Source of the DNA: Euglena gracilis
Lineage: Eukaryota; Euglenida; Euglenophyceae; Euglenales
Assembly: GCA_039621445.1 (NCBI GenBank)
Contig: CP154957.1
Span: 27,264,541-27,328,540, forward strand
Direction: 5' to 3'
Length of the DNA stretch: 64,000 nt
Shown here: piece by piece, positions 21,048 through 30,393 of the stretch
How the letters are laid out: every line of letters begins with the position of its first letter
How positions within the stretch are numbered: the first letter of the stretch is position 1
Made by a program: the position numbers and the translations under genes
Notes under the pieces: model-generated
The model's input: the letters and a program-made list of their open reading frames with translations, nothing else
What the model was told of the DNA's origin: nothing
Database searches by the model: none

Positions 21048-24000
21048 CGAGCGACTTCCTCTTGGGCCTCATAGGAGTCTGAAGCGCGTAGGAGGTGGTT
21101 TACCTTGCAACCATCCAAGCAGGACCGGAGCAGGTGGTGCGCAAGCTGTGGATCAGAAACAGAGGTGACCAGGTCAGTGGCTTTCTCAATTCGGCCCGTG
21201 GCTTCCGCCCAGGCAGCCGCCGTGTGGCCCGCGGTGGTTGGGAAGTCTACTGGGCAGCCGAGGACAGTGATGCCAGAGCCCTCGGTCCGGGGTACCAACT
21301 GGAGGTGCTCTCGCCCCGGAATGCGGGCTGCGGCAGGACCCCAGGCCACGCATTTGGCCAAATTCAGTTGCACCCCGGTACGTTCGCCCTCCACTCGTAG
21401 AAAGTCCAGGCACTTCTGCAACATCGCGGGCTCACCGATCAGCAAGCCATCGTCCAGGTACCAGGAAGACCAGAGCAGTTCCGCTTGTTGTGCAATTGTT
21501 TCAACTATGGTTTGCAGACCCACTGCGAAGCCAATCGGGCCCAAAGGGCAGCCCTGGTGCGTGCCCATGGTGGATGGGAGAACCCGTCCGTCACTGAACA
21601 AGTGCGCCGGTTGCCCGTACGCAAACCGCAGGTAGTTGAACAGCGCGGGTGTGCGCGTTTGCGCTTCTTGGAGCAGCACCGTGCGGTCAAGGGTATTGAA
21701 GGCATTCTTCAAATCAACCTGCAAGACCGCCCAGTTGCCCATGGGGTCTAGCTTCCTGACCAGATTTTGGGCCGTGATGGCGACGGATTCAGCTGCGTTG
21801 GAGACTCCCACCCCAACTTGAAGGGGGCTGAGCCGGGCAACTTGGTCCTTGGCGGCTCCGGTGTGAAGGAGCGCCTTTCCCACCAAGCGGCGAAGGGTTT
21901 CACCCACTGCGATCGGCCTTACCCCGTCATCCTTTTTGCGCAGGGGGGTCAGGTTGGCGGAGCACCAACTTGGGGCGTGGTCCGAAGGCAGGTTGCCTTC
22001 CACCCATGCTGCGGCCAGCAGGCCCAGTGCTGTCAGGAGGCGTGCGCCGTGACCAGGGCGGCGGACAGCGTCTTGTAAGTGGCAGGGGCGCAGACCGGAG
22101 GGGCCGGGGGATGATGTGCGTGGGAAGCGCAAGATGGCCTCGCGCAGGAGCTCCTCCCACCGAATGCGTTGACCGTCCGGGAACGGCGGAAGCTTCCCTG
22201 GCAGGTTATTGGGGTTGACTGGCCGACCCGTTGGGTGCAGGTCCTGCAGCTTGGCCCACACTGCAGGGTCACTGGAGCGGTGCGTTCCTTCGGACAGAAG
22301 AACCTGCAGGGCTTTGGCTGGAGCACCTTCTCCCACCAGAGTGCGGGCGCGCCGGAGAACAGCGTCGGGCACCGACGAGGGTTCGACGCGCGCTTTTTTG
22401 GCAGTGCGTGTCTCCACCGACGAGGGCGGCAGATTCGTGGCAGACCGGAGCTCTGTCATTAATGTCGGGTATTGACCCTGCCTGAAGAGCTGGGTGCGCC
22501 TGGAGATGGCTGTGGAAACATCCTCTGCTGCTTCCCGGCCACTGGTCGGGACCGTGCGCAGGACCAACTTGGGGAAAGCCATGACGGCAAAGAGAGTGTC
22601 ACCATTTGGTTTGGTGACATACTCGATGATAGCGTCGGCCATGGTCTCCGTCACCTCACGCTGGTTTGCAGCTGGGACGTGGAGGACAGTGTTGGCGCGG
22701 CAAAGGAGGATCTCCTGCAGATTGGCCGGCTGCGGTGGAATAATGAGACGCGGGGCGTTGATCTGGCGGAGGTCCGAGCCATTGCCGTTGCGGTCGATGA
22801 CCATGGTCGCTGGCACGTCGTCGCCGGGGTGTGCTAGGTCCGGAATAGACTCGGCCGGTGGTGCGTTCCTGGGACTAGCCGGTGCTGCGCTGCGTTTCTT
22901 GCCGACGGTGGGTGCCTGCCGGTCACCTGAGGGTCCAGGGTTGCTCTCGATGTCGCCGCAGGTCAGAAGACTCCCGCGACCTGTCCGGAAGGACCCTAGC
23001 CGGTTGTGCGGTGGGCGCGGCTGTGTGGGGTAGGTGTGCAGGGGCGAGGTGCGGGGGCTGCGTGTCACCGAAGAGGCCGAAGGTCCTGGGTGGAGGTGGA
23101 TGTCGCCGCATGTTAGCAGGGATCCCCTGCCTGCCAGGGCTTTGCAGACGTTGCAGCGTCGAGACGGCAGCAGGGAGCTGCGACAGCAGGACGTGTCACG
23201 GGTCACGCGTATTGTCGGTTGACGTGTGAGCAGCGAGACGGCGTCAGCGTCGTGCAGGAGACTGCATCGCACCCACGGCCAATGGGAGCCCTTGCAGAAA
23301 GGGCATGGGTCCTCGGGCTGGAAGCGAGAATCCCAGAGACCATCGCCCCATAGGACGAAATCCCGGCCGCCCACGTTGAGTTCATACGGACGTTCAGGGT
23401 CAGAGGCATCGCGGACCCATTCGTTCATGGGGGGCAGATCGTAGGAGGAGAGGTACGGGACGTGACGGTGACGAAGTGGCCGGGCAGCAGGAGGCGGGTG
23501 CTTCAGCCCTTCGGATGTCCGCGGAGGGTCGTGTGGTGGTGGCTTGATGTGGAGGTAGAGACACCAAGTGCGCCAGCGAGGGTGTGGAAGGAGCGCAGTG
23601 CCGCGGACGCGGAAGAGGGGGGCCTTAGGCAGCAGCGCGGACCGCACGGCCGCCGCCTGCAAGTGTGGCAGGGCAGGGGACCATTCTGGAGCCAGGACAA
23701 CGGCGTGTATACCATGTCGCAAGCCATGTTGGAGCAGTTGCGGCAGCATGCAGAACGGCGGGTTCATCCACAGGGCCTCGGGCCGACACCATGGCTGGCG
23801 GAAGGCATTCGTGGCCACATCCCAGAAGGAGGCGAACTGGCTGTTGTGCCTGTCCGCAAAGGCGTCCACCGACGGCCATCTGTCCGGGCTGATACCGAGT
23901 TCGTGAAGGCACCATGGCACCCACATGGGGTCCAGCATGTAGTCTGAAAGCGAGGAGGAAGGTCCTGGCAGGGGGTTGATATCACCGTCTGTCAGGATCG

Positions 24001-24916
24001 CCTCTCCTCTCCCCGTAGCTGGGTGAACCCCGTAGATGTCGGCCTCTGCTTCCGACAGCACTGGGCAGCTGGACTGGTGCTGCAGGCACCAACCGGCTCC
24101 AGACGTGGTGGTGTGAGACCCGCAGAGGGTGCAGCGGACGTAGTAGTAGGTAGGCAGCAAAGGCGCGGGTCGCCCCCCGTCAGGGCCCGGCAGGGGCATG
24201 TCGGTGAGCCGTATGAGAAACAGGTCACTCATTTGGAGGCTGCGTAGGATGTGCAGGAGGTCTCCAGAGTCCGGTCCTGGAAGACACCAGGGTCCGGGAT
24301 TAGACTCAATGTCTCCACATGTAAGCAGATTTCCCCCCCGCCCATGGTAAGGCAGCGCGGCACAAGACAGGTAGGGTACACGAGTCGACACTGCCTTGTT
24401 CTGGCGGTGGTAGAGCACCTCTATGTCCGTCCACGTGCAGCGAAGGCAGCACACTTTGTGCAGCCAGGGAGGGGGGTGGTCGGGGATGTCCGGCCACGCT
24501 GCCGTGCACGCCACTGGGGGGTAGGGGGCGAGACGTTTCTTGGGCCCGATCCGGGGTCGTGGCGGCGATGGGGGAGGTGGTGGGACAGCTGGGGGCGGCC
24601 GTTTCGGCCGCGCCGGGGGGGGCGACCACTGGAGGCCCTCCTCCCGGAGATGACCCGGGCGCTGGGCATGGAGCGCCTGAGCGAGGCGGATGGCCTCCCC
24701 CCTGGTCGGGATGCGGCGCGGGCAAGGCGAGGGAGGCGGTGCAGCGGCTGGCGCCCTTGCGCTCTCCAGGGGGGCGCCCCACAAGCGGTGACGGCGCACG
24801 AAGTCCAGCTCCCGGCCGTGGAATTCCCACCGCTCTATGAGGAGCCGCAAGGTGCGGGCCACCTTTTCGGTCCAGGTCTCCCCCCCTGCCTGCCGCCTGC
24901 TCTCCCTCCGGGCCAA
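20750..24916 (-). CDS. LINE ORF2 polyprotein with 2A-like motifs and reverse transcriptase
   Basis: The frame is 1388 codons; the native reading is probably lost after about codon 1295 through a shift. Visible parts in order: a proline-rich N-terminus (1-150); C-x2-C (CCLRC, 156-160) just before a 2A motif (196-209); C-x2-C and H/C residues (262-284) before a degenerate 2A (306-319); a methyltransferase-like domain (342-455); two cysteine clusters (538-551, 577-591) before 2A motifs at 599-612 and 649-662; then a helical domain and the RT (about 918-1195). The RT has SGLRP, LTPLRKKD, VDLKNAFNTLDR, HQGCPLGP and the active site YLDD (1153-1156). If the 2A motifs work, translation would release several separate products ahead of RT-RLE. 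The second LINE (46591) shares the RT layout but lacks the 2A motifs. Confidence 0.85.
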   Translation of the reverse strand: MARRESRRQAGGETWTEKVARTLRLLIERWEFHGRELDFVRRHRLWGAPLESARAPAAAPPPSPCPRRIPTRGEAIRLAQALHAQRPGHLREEGLQWSPPPARPKRPPPAVPPPPPSPPRPRIGPKKRLAPYPPVACTAAWPDIPDHPPPWLHKVCCLRCTWTDIEVLYHRQNKAVSTRVPYLSCAALPYHGRGGNLLTCGDIESNPGPWCLPGPDSGDLLHILRSLQMSDLFLIRLTDMPLPGPDGGRPAPLLPTYYYVRCTLCGSHTTTSGAGWCLQHQSSCPVLSEAEADIYGVHPATGRGEAILTDGDINPLPGPSSSLSDYMLDPMWVPWCLHELGISPDRWPSVDAFADRHNSQFASFWDVATNAFRQPWCRPEALWMNPPFCMLPQLLQHGLRHGIHAVVLAPEWSPALPHLQAAAVRSALLPKAPLFRVRGTALLPHPRWRTWCLYLHIKPPPHDPPRTSEGLKHPPPAARPLRHRHVPYLSSYDLPPMNEWVRDASDPERPYELNVGGRDFVLWGDGLWDSRFQPEDPCPFCKGSHWPWVRCSLLHDADAVSLLTRQPTIRVTRDTSCCRSSLLPSRRCNVCKALAGRGSLLTCGDIHLHPGPSASSVTRSPRTSPLHTYPTQPRPPHNRLGSFRTGRGSLLTCGDIESNPGPSGDRQAPTVGKKRSAAPASPRNAPPAESIPDLAHPGDDVPATMVIDRNGNGSDLRQINAPRLIIPPQPANLQEILLCRANTVLHVPAANQREVTETMADAIIEYVTKPNGDTLFAVMAFPKLVLRTVPTSGREAAEDVSTAISRRTQLFRQGQYPTLMTELRSATNLPPSSVETRTAKKARVEPSSVPDAVLRRARTLVGEGAPAKALQVLLSEGTHRSSDPAVWAKLQDLHPTGRPVNPNNLPGKLPPFPDGQRIRWEELLREAILRFPRTSSPGPSGLRPCHLQDAVRRPGHGARLLTALGLLAAAWVEGNLPSDHAPSWCSANLTPLRKKDDGVRPIAVGETLRRLVGKALLHTGAAKDQVARLSPLQVGVGVSNAAESVAITAQNLVRKLDPMGNWAVLQVDLKNAFNTLDRTVLLQEAQTRTPALFNYLRFAYGQPAHLFSDGRVLPSTMGTHQGCPLGPIGFAVGLQTIVETIAQQAELLWSSWYLDDGLLIGEPAMLQKCLDFLRVEGERTGVQLNLAKCVAWGPAAARIPGREHLQLVPRTEGSGITVLGCPVDFPTTAGHTAAAWAEATGRIEKATDLVTSVSDPQLAHHLLRSCLDGCKVNHLLRASDSYEAQEEVARCGERPSSSPLKTSLAERSTPTNDSRQPSPSLPADAVFASPPPVRVRLAPRLYATTTPTDTRRLPALLTSLPRPNASVSNPPTTSVPRWAPSTPKANGS
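22931..22972 (-). other. 2A-like motif 4 (canonical)
   Basis: SLLTCGDIESNPGP, residues 649-662, preceded by GRG. The whole closely follows the well-known insect-virus-type 2A pattern GRGSLLTCGD-x-E-x-NPGP. Confidence 0.9.
23081..23122 (-). other. 2A-like motif 3 (degenerate)
   Basis: SLLTCGDIHLHPGP, residues 599-612, preceded by GRG. The lead-in is perfect but the critical N before PGP is H. Confidence 0.6.
23552..23893 (-). other. Dam-methyltransferase-like domain in LINE ORF2
   Basis: Residues about 342-455 read W-P-S-V-D-A-F-A-D-R-H-N, a W-C-R-P-E-A-L-W block, then MNPPF (catalytic-type N-P-P-F, 384-388), followed by a helix and A-V-V-L-A-P-E-W. The same pattern (V-D-x-F-A..N, then N/F-P-P-F, then a strand ending in P-x-W) occurs in the methyltransferase-like segment of DIRS and some gypsy retroelements. 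NPPF is close to the N/D-P-P-Y/F of N6-adenine methyltransferases. Activity is unknown; no clear AdoMet-binding FxGxG is seen. Confidence 0.55.
23960..24001 (-). other. 2A-like motif 2 (degenerate)
   Basis: AILTDGDINPLPGP, residues 306-319. It keeps GDI and PGP but lacks the E-x-N core, so skipping is doubtful. Confidence 0.5.
24290..24331 (-). other. 2A-like motif 1 (canonical)
   Basis: NLLTCGDIESNPGP, residues 196-209 of ORF2. It fits the D-x-E-x-N-P-G-P consensus for ribosome skipping, with the usual LLTCG lead-in. Confidence 0.85.
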
Positions 24917-25021
24917 AAATTTGGCCCGGAGTTCCTCCCGGGGGGTCCGTCCGCAGGGGCGGTCTTCTGCGCCTGGTGGACCTTCCTTCGGGCTTGGGGG
25001 AGGGGCCGGTACCGATTCCTG

Positions 25022-26591
25022 CTACAACCCGGGCGGCTGTTCCACCCAGCCACCGAGGAGCGTGGCGCCGTACTCCCACTGAGTACCATCCCAAGCATAG
25101 GGAGGCCGAGGGGGGGGTGCTGCGAAGATGCGGAAAGGGGCCGAATTGTTCCAGCCGGGGCCACTTTCTTGGGCCAGGTCAAGCAGGGGGGCAGGCAGAG
25201 GGGACCAGGGGCCCCCAGCCGCGCTTCCACCTGCTGTGGGGTCCTCCGTTCCCCTTTGGGGGGTTGGGCCGGCGTGGGGGTCTCCTCCCTGCTGGCGACG
25301 GGTGTGGCTGAGCCTTGGCCCAGCCACCCCGCCGACCGAGCTGGGGGTCTCCTCTCCAGCAGCTGCCAATCTGAAAGGGCTCCCCGGTTCCCCCACTTCA
25401 GTTGTATTCGCCTTGGGCTGTTCCAATCCCGACCCATTTGGGAGGGGGGGGTGGTCCCAGATTTTCCCCGGATGCTTTTCTGTTTCAAACATGATTGGGC
25501 CATCTGGGTCATCAATTCCCTTGTCGGGATGTTTACCAGTTTCTGGGGGTGTCTCCCCCCAGACCTGTGGGGATTCCAACTCAGATGGGAGGGGGGGGGG
25601 TGGCTTCATGCGCAATGGGATAGCGACAGCAATGTGGAGAGTGATGGTGTTTCGTGTATTTTTTAGAGGGGCGATGTCGGTGATGTCGATGATGATGTCG
25701 ATGTGGGCACCTTCTCCTGGCTGTGGGTCGTTTCACCTGGCTGCATGATGATGATGATGCTGAGGAGGGTGATGATGAAGAAGAGGGTGACGATGATGTG
25801 GTTGGGGTCGATCTTGTCAATGCTCGGGGTGGGGAATATGGAGGAGGTGGCTGGGCTTCCTGGTGCACGTCGAGGGGGGTGGGCTGCAGGAGTCTGGTCT
25901 GGTTGTGCAGCATTTGCTGCAGCTGCTGCATCTGTTGCAGCTGCTGTTGATGAAGCTGTAGCAGCGCCATGTCCATGTCCAGCTTGCTTCTGCTGTTCTT
26001 TTCCATCTCCACCCTGCTCCTCGGAGTCAGGTCCATGTCCCACATGCCTCGTTTGAGGACTTGATCTGTGTTAGATGATGATGATGCTGCAGCTTTGGGC
26101 TCCATGCGGGGCTGGGGTTCCCGCCATCTGGGGCTGCAGGGCTGTCTCTGTCTCTCCTGCTGCCTGGGCCCTGCTGGATGGGGGGACCGTCTGGTGCTGC
26201 GGGGCTGTCTCTCCCGCTGCCTGGGCTGTCTGGGGCTGCAGGGCTGATACTCCTGCTGCCTGGGGTCATCACGTTTGGGGCTGCAGCGGGGCTGATACTC
26301 CCGCTGTCCCCGTCTGTTGCCACTGCTGCGGGGCTGTTACTCCCGCTGCTCGTAGGGATCGGGGTACTCCTGGTAGCTCTGCTCAATGTCCAGCTTCCTT
26401 CTTTTTCTGGACTGCTGCCTAATGGCCTGTCTCTGGGCCTTGTCTTTGTAGCGGTCGCCATATCGTTGACGGAGTGCCTCTTCCCAGGCTTCATCAGAGG
26501 CGTAATGCTCTTCTTGTCTGGAACGCCTCCTCACTTCGTGGTACTTCTTCCCATCGTCCATCGCCAAATTCTTGAGTAACACACCTCGCAA
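25022..26591 (-). pseudogene. LINE ORF1-like region
   Basis: Overlapping minus frames (26591-26337, 26494-26027, 26105-25581, 25615-25022) tile this stretch and probably represent one frameshifted protein. They contain in order a charged helical start (MDDGKKYHEVRRRSRQEEHY), tandem SPAAPDG-like repeats, a glutamine-rich coiled coil (LQLHQQQLQQMQQLQQM), serine and histidine runs, and a proline-rich end. Nucleic-acid binding is plausible by position before ORF2, but no known ORF1 domain is seen. Repeats make frame choice uncertain. Confidence 0.45.
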
Positions 26592-26701
26592 TGTCCTGAA
26601 ACTTCAGATTCCCCAGGTAAATGTTAATAAAGCTTGACCCCGACCCGGGGCTTTCAGGACATGATATGCGGAAGACGAAAAAAAATAGACACTCAGAAAG
26701 T
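26592..26701 (-). other. LINE 5' end
   Basis: It starts ACTTTCTGAGTGTCTATTTT, shared with the second LINE (46457 onward), as is an AAGCTT region about 60 bp in. Shared 5' ends argue that both copies are 5' complete. Confidence 0.7.
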
Positions 26702-26732
26702 GAAGGGGACAGAAGCATACGCCTGGCACACA
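26702..26732 (-). repeat. 3' LTR, proximal part
   Basis: On the minus strand TGTGTGCCAGGCGTATGCTT matches the start of the 5' LTR (43224 downward) with one difference. It then stops at the LINE. Confidence 0.9.
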
Positions 26733-26746
26733 TCCCCCTCCCAGGG
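26733..26746 (-). promoter_or_regulatory. polypurine tract
   Basis: Minus-strand CCCTGGGAGGGGGA lies immediately before the 3' LTR start, the expected plus-strand DNA primer site. Confidence 0.75.
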
Positions 26747-27557
26747 CTATGCCCGATTTCCTCTTTGGGCCAGGCATTCTGGCCACAGGGATTTCGGACA
26801 CAGACCTGGTCTGTGGGAGGTGCACCCTGACGCATCCACTGGGGCCCTTTCCGTCGCACAGGGGTCCACTCAAGGGGGGGAGGGCGGAAAGGAGGGGGAC
26901 CCAAAAAGCCCAAAACGCGCAAAATGGTTTCACCTACTTTGCGGTGGCTTATGGGTATATAGTGTGTTATAGCCCATTGGGGAAAATCGGGCTGGCAGGT
27001 TTCCTTGCCAAGCAAACCCATCCACCCAGTTTGGGTGTGCCCAAGGCACTTGGGGTTGGGTCCCTGGGCATTCCAGGAAAACCCATGGGGAGGGTGTGGA
27101 AGGAGGGGGCCTCTGACCAGTCAAACCTGGGCAGGGCGCATGGCCAGTCAAACCTGACCACGCAAAAGGAAATCCTACTCTACAAAAACAACTGCCGGCG
27201 ACAGCATTTGCCCCGGGGGGGGAAATAGAGAGGAGTGGGGGGTGGCTTAGGCCAGAAAAGTTGTGCTGTCTGGCAGCCTTATGGCCTCAAACAGCCGAAA
27301 AGAAAAAGGGAAAGGAGGGAAAAGAGGCCGTCGGCCCTGTGCGCTGCGTGTCGCAGGCCCGCGAGAGGGGAGAGGGGAGAGGGGTGTGCATGCATGCGCA
27401 CGGAATCCTGCACATGGCAGCATTCCGGTGGGAACTTACTAGCGGCGAATACCGCAAAGGGTCTTCGAAGGGGTGTTCGGGCGAATACCCAAACAGGGTG
27501 TCAGGCGAATACCTGACGAGGGTGCTGAAAGGCGCCGCATTGGCGCTCACATACACC
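26747..27557 (-). other. chromovirus 3' untranslated region
   Basis: No continuous sense frame. Short direct repeats occur, such as GGCGAATACC around 27445-27515 and CATGGCCAGTCAAACCTG near 27110-27155. Confidence 0.5.
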
Positions 27558-28274
27558 TCACCTGCCTTTATCGGCTGGGCGTTCGCGCACCTCACGCCAG
27601 TAGTCGTGTTGAGGGTCCCCTAATGGGTCCTCAACCAACTCCAGTTGGCGTGGGGAACGCTGCGGAGCTGATTCACTCCGGATGGTGTTTTGATCCGGAT
27701 CGTTGATATCAAAGGATGGGGTCTCCCAGTCCTTGATCCAACTGTCCGGCAGCTTCTCCCTGGTACGGTCAGCATGATGCTGAAGGTACCGTTGGAGGTG
27801 CTCCCAGAAAATTCTGGGCAGCATCACCGGCCAGATGATGTAATTCATCCGGGGGTGATTTGCAGGCACCTGTGCGGGCATCCCCGGGGTCTGCTTGAAG
27901 TTGATGTCATACATCCACCTCGCTGTCCGAGCTCTTGCGGTATGGGGCCGTAATACAGCCGCCAAACAACCTCTGAAGTCCACAAAATCGTGTTCTTCAG
28001 GAGGCCACAGTGGCAAGGCGTATCCGCCATGCTGACGCTTGGAGAACAGGGGGTAAACCTGTGTCTCCCAATCGCCATCAGTCCAGAGGTTAGGCATTAT
28101 TACCTTGGCGTGTTCCTCGACGGCGAGGCGCATTGCCCCAGCGTCGATCTGGAACTCACGGGCCATTCCCGTGTGGCGGTAGCTTTCTTCAGGCGACCTT
28201 CCACTGTTTGTACTCTTTCTTCCACTTCTCCAGTGTCTCCCAGTGGTGGGGGACAATGGTGGTGACTGCTCCAT
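27558..28274 (-). pseudogene. chromovirus extra ORF, last part
   Basis: The 238-codon frame reads as a normal globular protein from about residue 35 (MAREFQIDAGAMRLAVEEHA) and is rich in tryptophan and proline (WTDGDWETQVYPLF, RIFWEHLQRYLQHH, SWIKDWE). The preceding frame (to 28189) ends where this becomes protein-like, so a frameshift near 28195 probably splits one protein. No family recognised. Its FW-helix-LP pattern faintly recalls 30500-30650, hinting at an internal duplication. Confidence 0.5.
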
Positions 28275-29184
28275 CAGCAGTCTGCACGAACTTGGCCCCT
28301 ATACAGTTGATGCACAAGGCAGGGATATCCCTGTCGTGAGCATTCTCACTGTAGGAGTAGTTCAAGCTGTGCTTCCAGGCGTTCAGGCACTCGCCACATA
28401 CGAGCGCCACACAGTTCGGCACATATGCCCTGTGGTGGAACGTCGTGGATTGCACATGCCGCTTGCACACATGCACAAGCGGTTGGTTGTGCCGCACATG
28501 GTGGCACACGGTGCACGTCCAAGCAAAGGACGTGCCGTGCTGGAAGTCCAACACGCAGTCCTCACCAAAGTACTGTGCCAGTACTCTGGGTGAGCGCCTG
28601 TTCCAAAATGTCCAGGTATGTTCCGGGACATAGTGGAAAGGTTCTCCTCGGACGAAGAGGGGCTGAATCCATCGATTCAGTGACCCTTTCTGGTGCCTAA
28701 TAGCAGCCAGTTTCTTCGTCCTCTCTTCCACGGTGCCTAGTCTGGTCAGGATATCCTGAGTCCAGAGCTGGGCATCCGCAGACACAGGAGGTGAAGCAGG
28801 TTCATCCTGCTCGTCATCCGTCGATCCGGCGGAAGATTGGGCCTGTTGGCCACGAGCCTTACCTTTCGGTTTTCTCTGGCCGTAGCCGGACGATGCAACG
28901 GCCGAATAGTCGTGCATTGTCGTAGGGCCTTTCGGCTGTCCGCCAGTCTGACCTCCAGCGCCACCTTTCGGTGGTGGTTTCCCATCACCGCCTTTGGCAG
29001 GGGGCTTACAGGGTGCAGCACCCGGTTTGCCTCCTTTCGGCTTCGCACTCCCGGAATCAGGAGGCGACGCCTGCGGCTTACTCCTGGTATCAGGAGCCGA
29101 TGGTGCCGGAGTAGACGTTTGCCGTCTGGGCGAAGCGGGCATACTGACCGCTGGGTCGCGCATGACGCTCCGAGGGGTCGGCAC
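28189..29184 (-). pseudogene. chromovirus extra ORF, cysteine-rich domain
   Basis: The first 130 residues are low complexity (P, G, K; SAPDTRSKPQASPPDSGSAK). From about residue 150 comes a globular domain with W-T-C-T-V-C-H-H, H-V-C-K-R-H, C-V-A-L-V-C-G-E-C and C-I-N-C, enough cysteine and histidine for two or three zinc sites. It is unlike Gag knuckles, PHD or the integrase HHCC fingers. It is on the element's sense strand, downstream of integrase, where retroviruses place env or accessory genes, but no signal peptide or membrane anchor is seen. Confidence 0.55.
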
Positions 29185-30393
29185 TCGTCCTGGGGTTGTT
29201 CAGCCGGCCGTCGCCGAGCAAGTTCATCCTGTCCGACGAGGCGTGGCTCTGTGGTCGTCACCGGAATCGGTGCTTCCGCAGGCGCTGGCACTCCCAGAAA
29301 CTCTGCCATTGTCTTCGGGATGGCAGGGACCCTGCGCGGTGTCAGTGGTCGTGGGGGTATCTCTTCCACTTCCATTTCGACATCCGGTCTAGGAGGTTGA
29401 TCCTCCACAACCGCGGGCGCAGGTGCTACGGGAGGTTGATCCTCCGCTGTAGCCGGTGCGACAGATGGCTCTGACGGCTGGGGTTCATCCCCTGATGGTG
29501 GTTGCACTGCTGCCGGAGATGGGGGTGTGGGGACACCGTCATCTGGTGTCTCCACGACCTCGGCGGTGGACTTTGATGCTACGCCTGCACCTCGTGGCGT
29601 TAGTGCTGCAGCCACGGCAGTAATGGCAGTGACCACGGCGCCGAGCACACGGCCTCCTAATGAGGTGCGTGCTGTCGGACTGGCAGGTTCTTCGAGGATA
29701 TCCTCGACGACCATACCAGTCACCTCGGCTGGAGGCACAGCCGTTGGAACAGGCGTAGCAGCCACAGGTATATCCCCTGCGGGTGCTCCGTCTGGCCTAG
29801 GCTGTGCCGGAGCAGGCAGAGCAGCGTAGAGGATATCCTCCACGATCTCACCTACCTTCCTCCTGAGGGAAGTTCCTGGTCTCCACCTACCGGTGGACAG
29901 ACGGGAGCCGCCGCGGGGGCCGGGGAAACTGATCGCTCCCCTGCCGCTCGCGGGGCAGAGACGAAGGATACAGTCGTTCCTGTCGGAGACAGCGGCGCTG
30001 CCTCCAGGATGGTGACGGAGGGGCTGCGGTCGCGTTCCTCCCGCCGCGGAATCGCGGTGGTGGAAGCGACTGACGCCTCACGTCTCCTTCGCGCCAGAGG
30101 TTCATCCTCTGGGGCGATGAAGGCGCGCAGATCCTCGGGCGAACGAGGATCGTCGGGGTGCCATCGGCATCCCTGGGCATCCGCCAGCCTGTAAAAGGCC
30201 AGCGTACTGCTGCTGGCGCTGTTGGGCCAGGGTGGCGGCCATGATGGCTGCACCCAGGCGTTGGCAGGCCTGTTCGGGCCCAGGAAGCCGCGGTAACGCG
30301 TGTCTTCCCAGACCTCGAAAAAGCCCCTCCTCGAACTCCTGAACGCATGCCAGAATCGGCATACGCTGCTCGAGGATGGCCTTCGGGTGACAC
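28746..30393 (-). pseudogene. chromovirus extra ORF, proline/alanine-rich linker
   Basis: Frames 30393-29887, 30253-29852 and 29843-28746 overlap. The likely path changes frame near 29860 and near 29190. The sequence is acidic and P/A/T-rich with a repeated VEDIL motif, plus one hydrophobic stretch (GAVVTAITAVAAALT, about residues 88-102 of the 365-codon frame) long enough to be a weak membrane segment. It links two globular parts. Confidence 0.45.

Larger units (their letters stand above)
19475..26701 (-). mobile_element. RLE-class LINE inserted in the chromovirus 3' LTR
   Basis: The 7227-bp insertion runs from ACTTTCTGAGTGTCTATTTT at 26701 (5' end) to 19475 (3' end). The same 5' start occurs in the second LINE at about 46457, which confirms it as a true element start. 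Layout: ORF1-like low-complexity region (26591-25022), ORF2 polyprotein (24916 to about 20050) with 2A motifs, methyltransferase-like domain, RT and RLE, then a 3' UTR of about 0.57 kb with no poly-A. Frameshifts near 21040 and 20427 interrupt ORF2. Confidence 0.9.

Noticed and set aside
24251-25666. 471-codon plus-strand ORF
   Set aside because: Antisense to the LINE coding region, high GC, no domain; the minus strand has clear 2A motifs and RT.
25663-26056. Membrane or histidine-rich metal-binding protein
   Set aside because: Histidine and serine runs arise from GATGATG/CATCATC trinucleotide repeats in the LINE ORF1 region.
28837-29829. Plus-strand ORFs over the chromovirus extra region
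   Set aside because: Shadows of the proline/alanine-rich minus frames; serine/arginine bias as expected for the complement.
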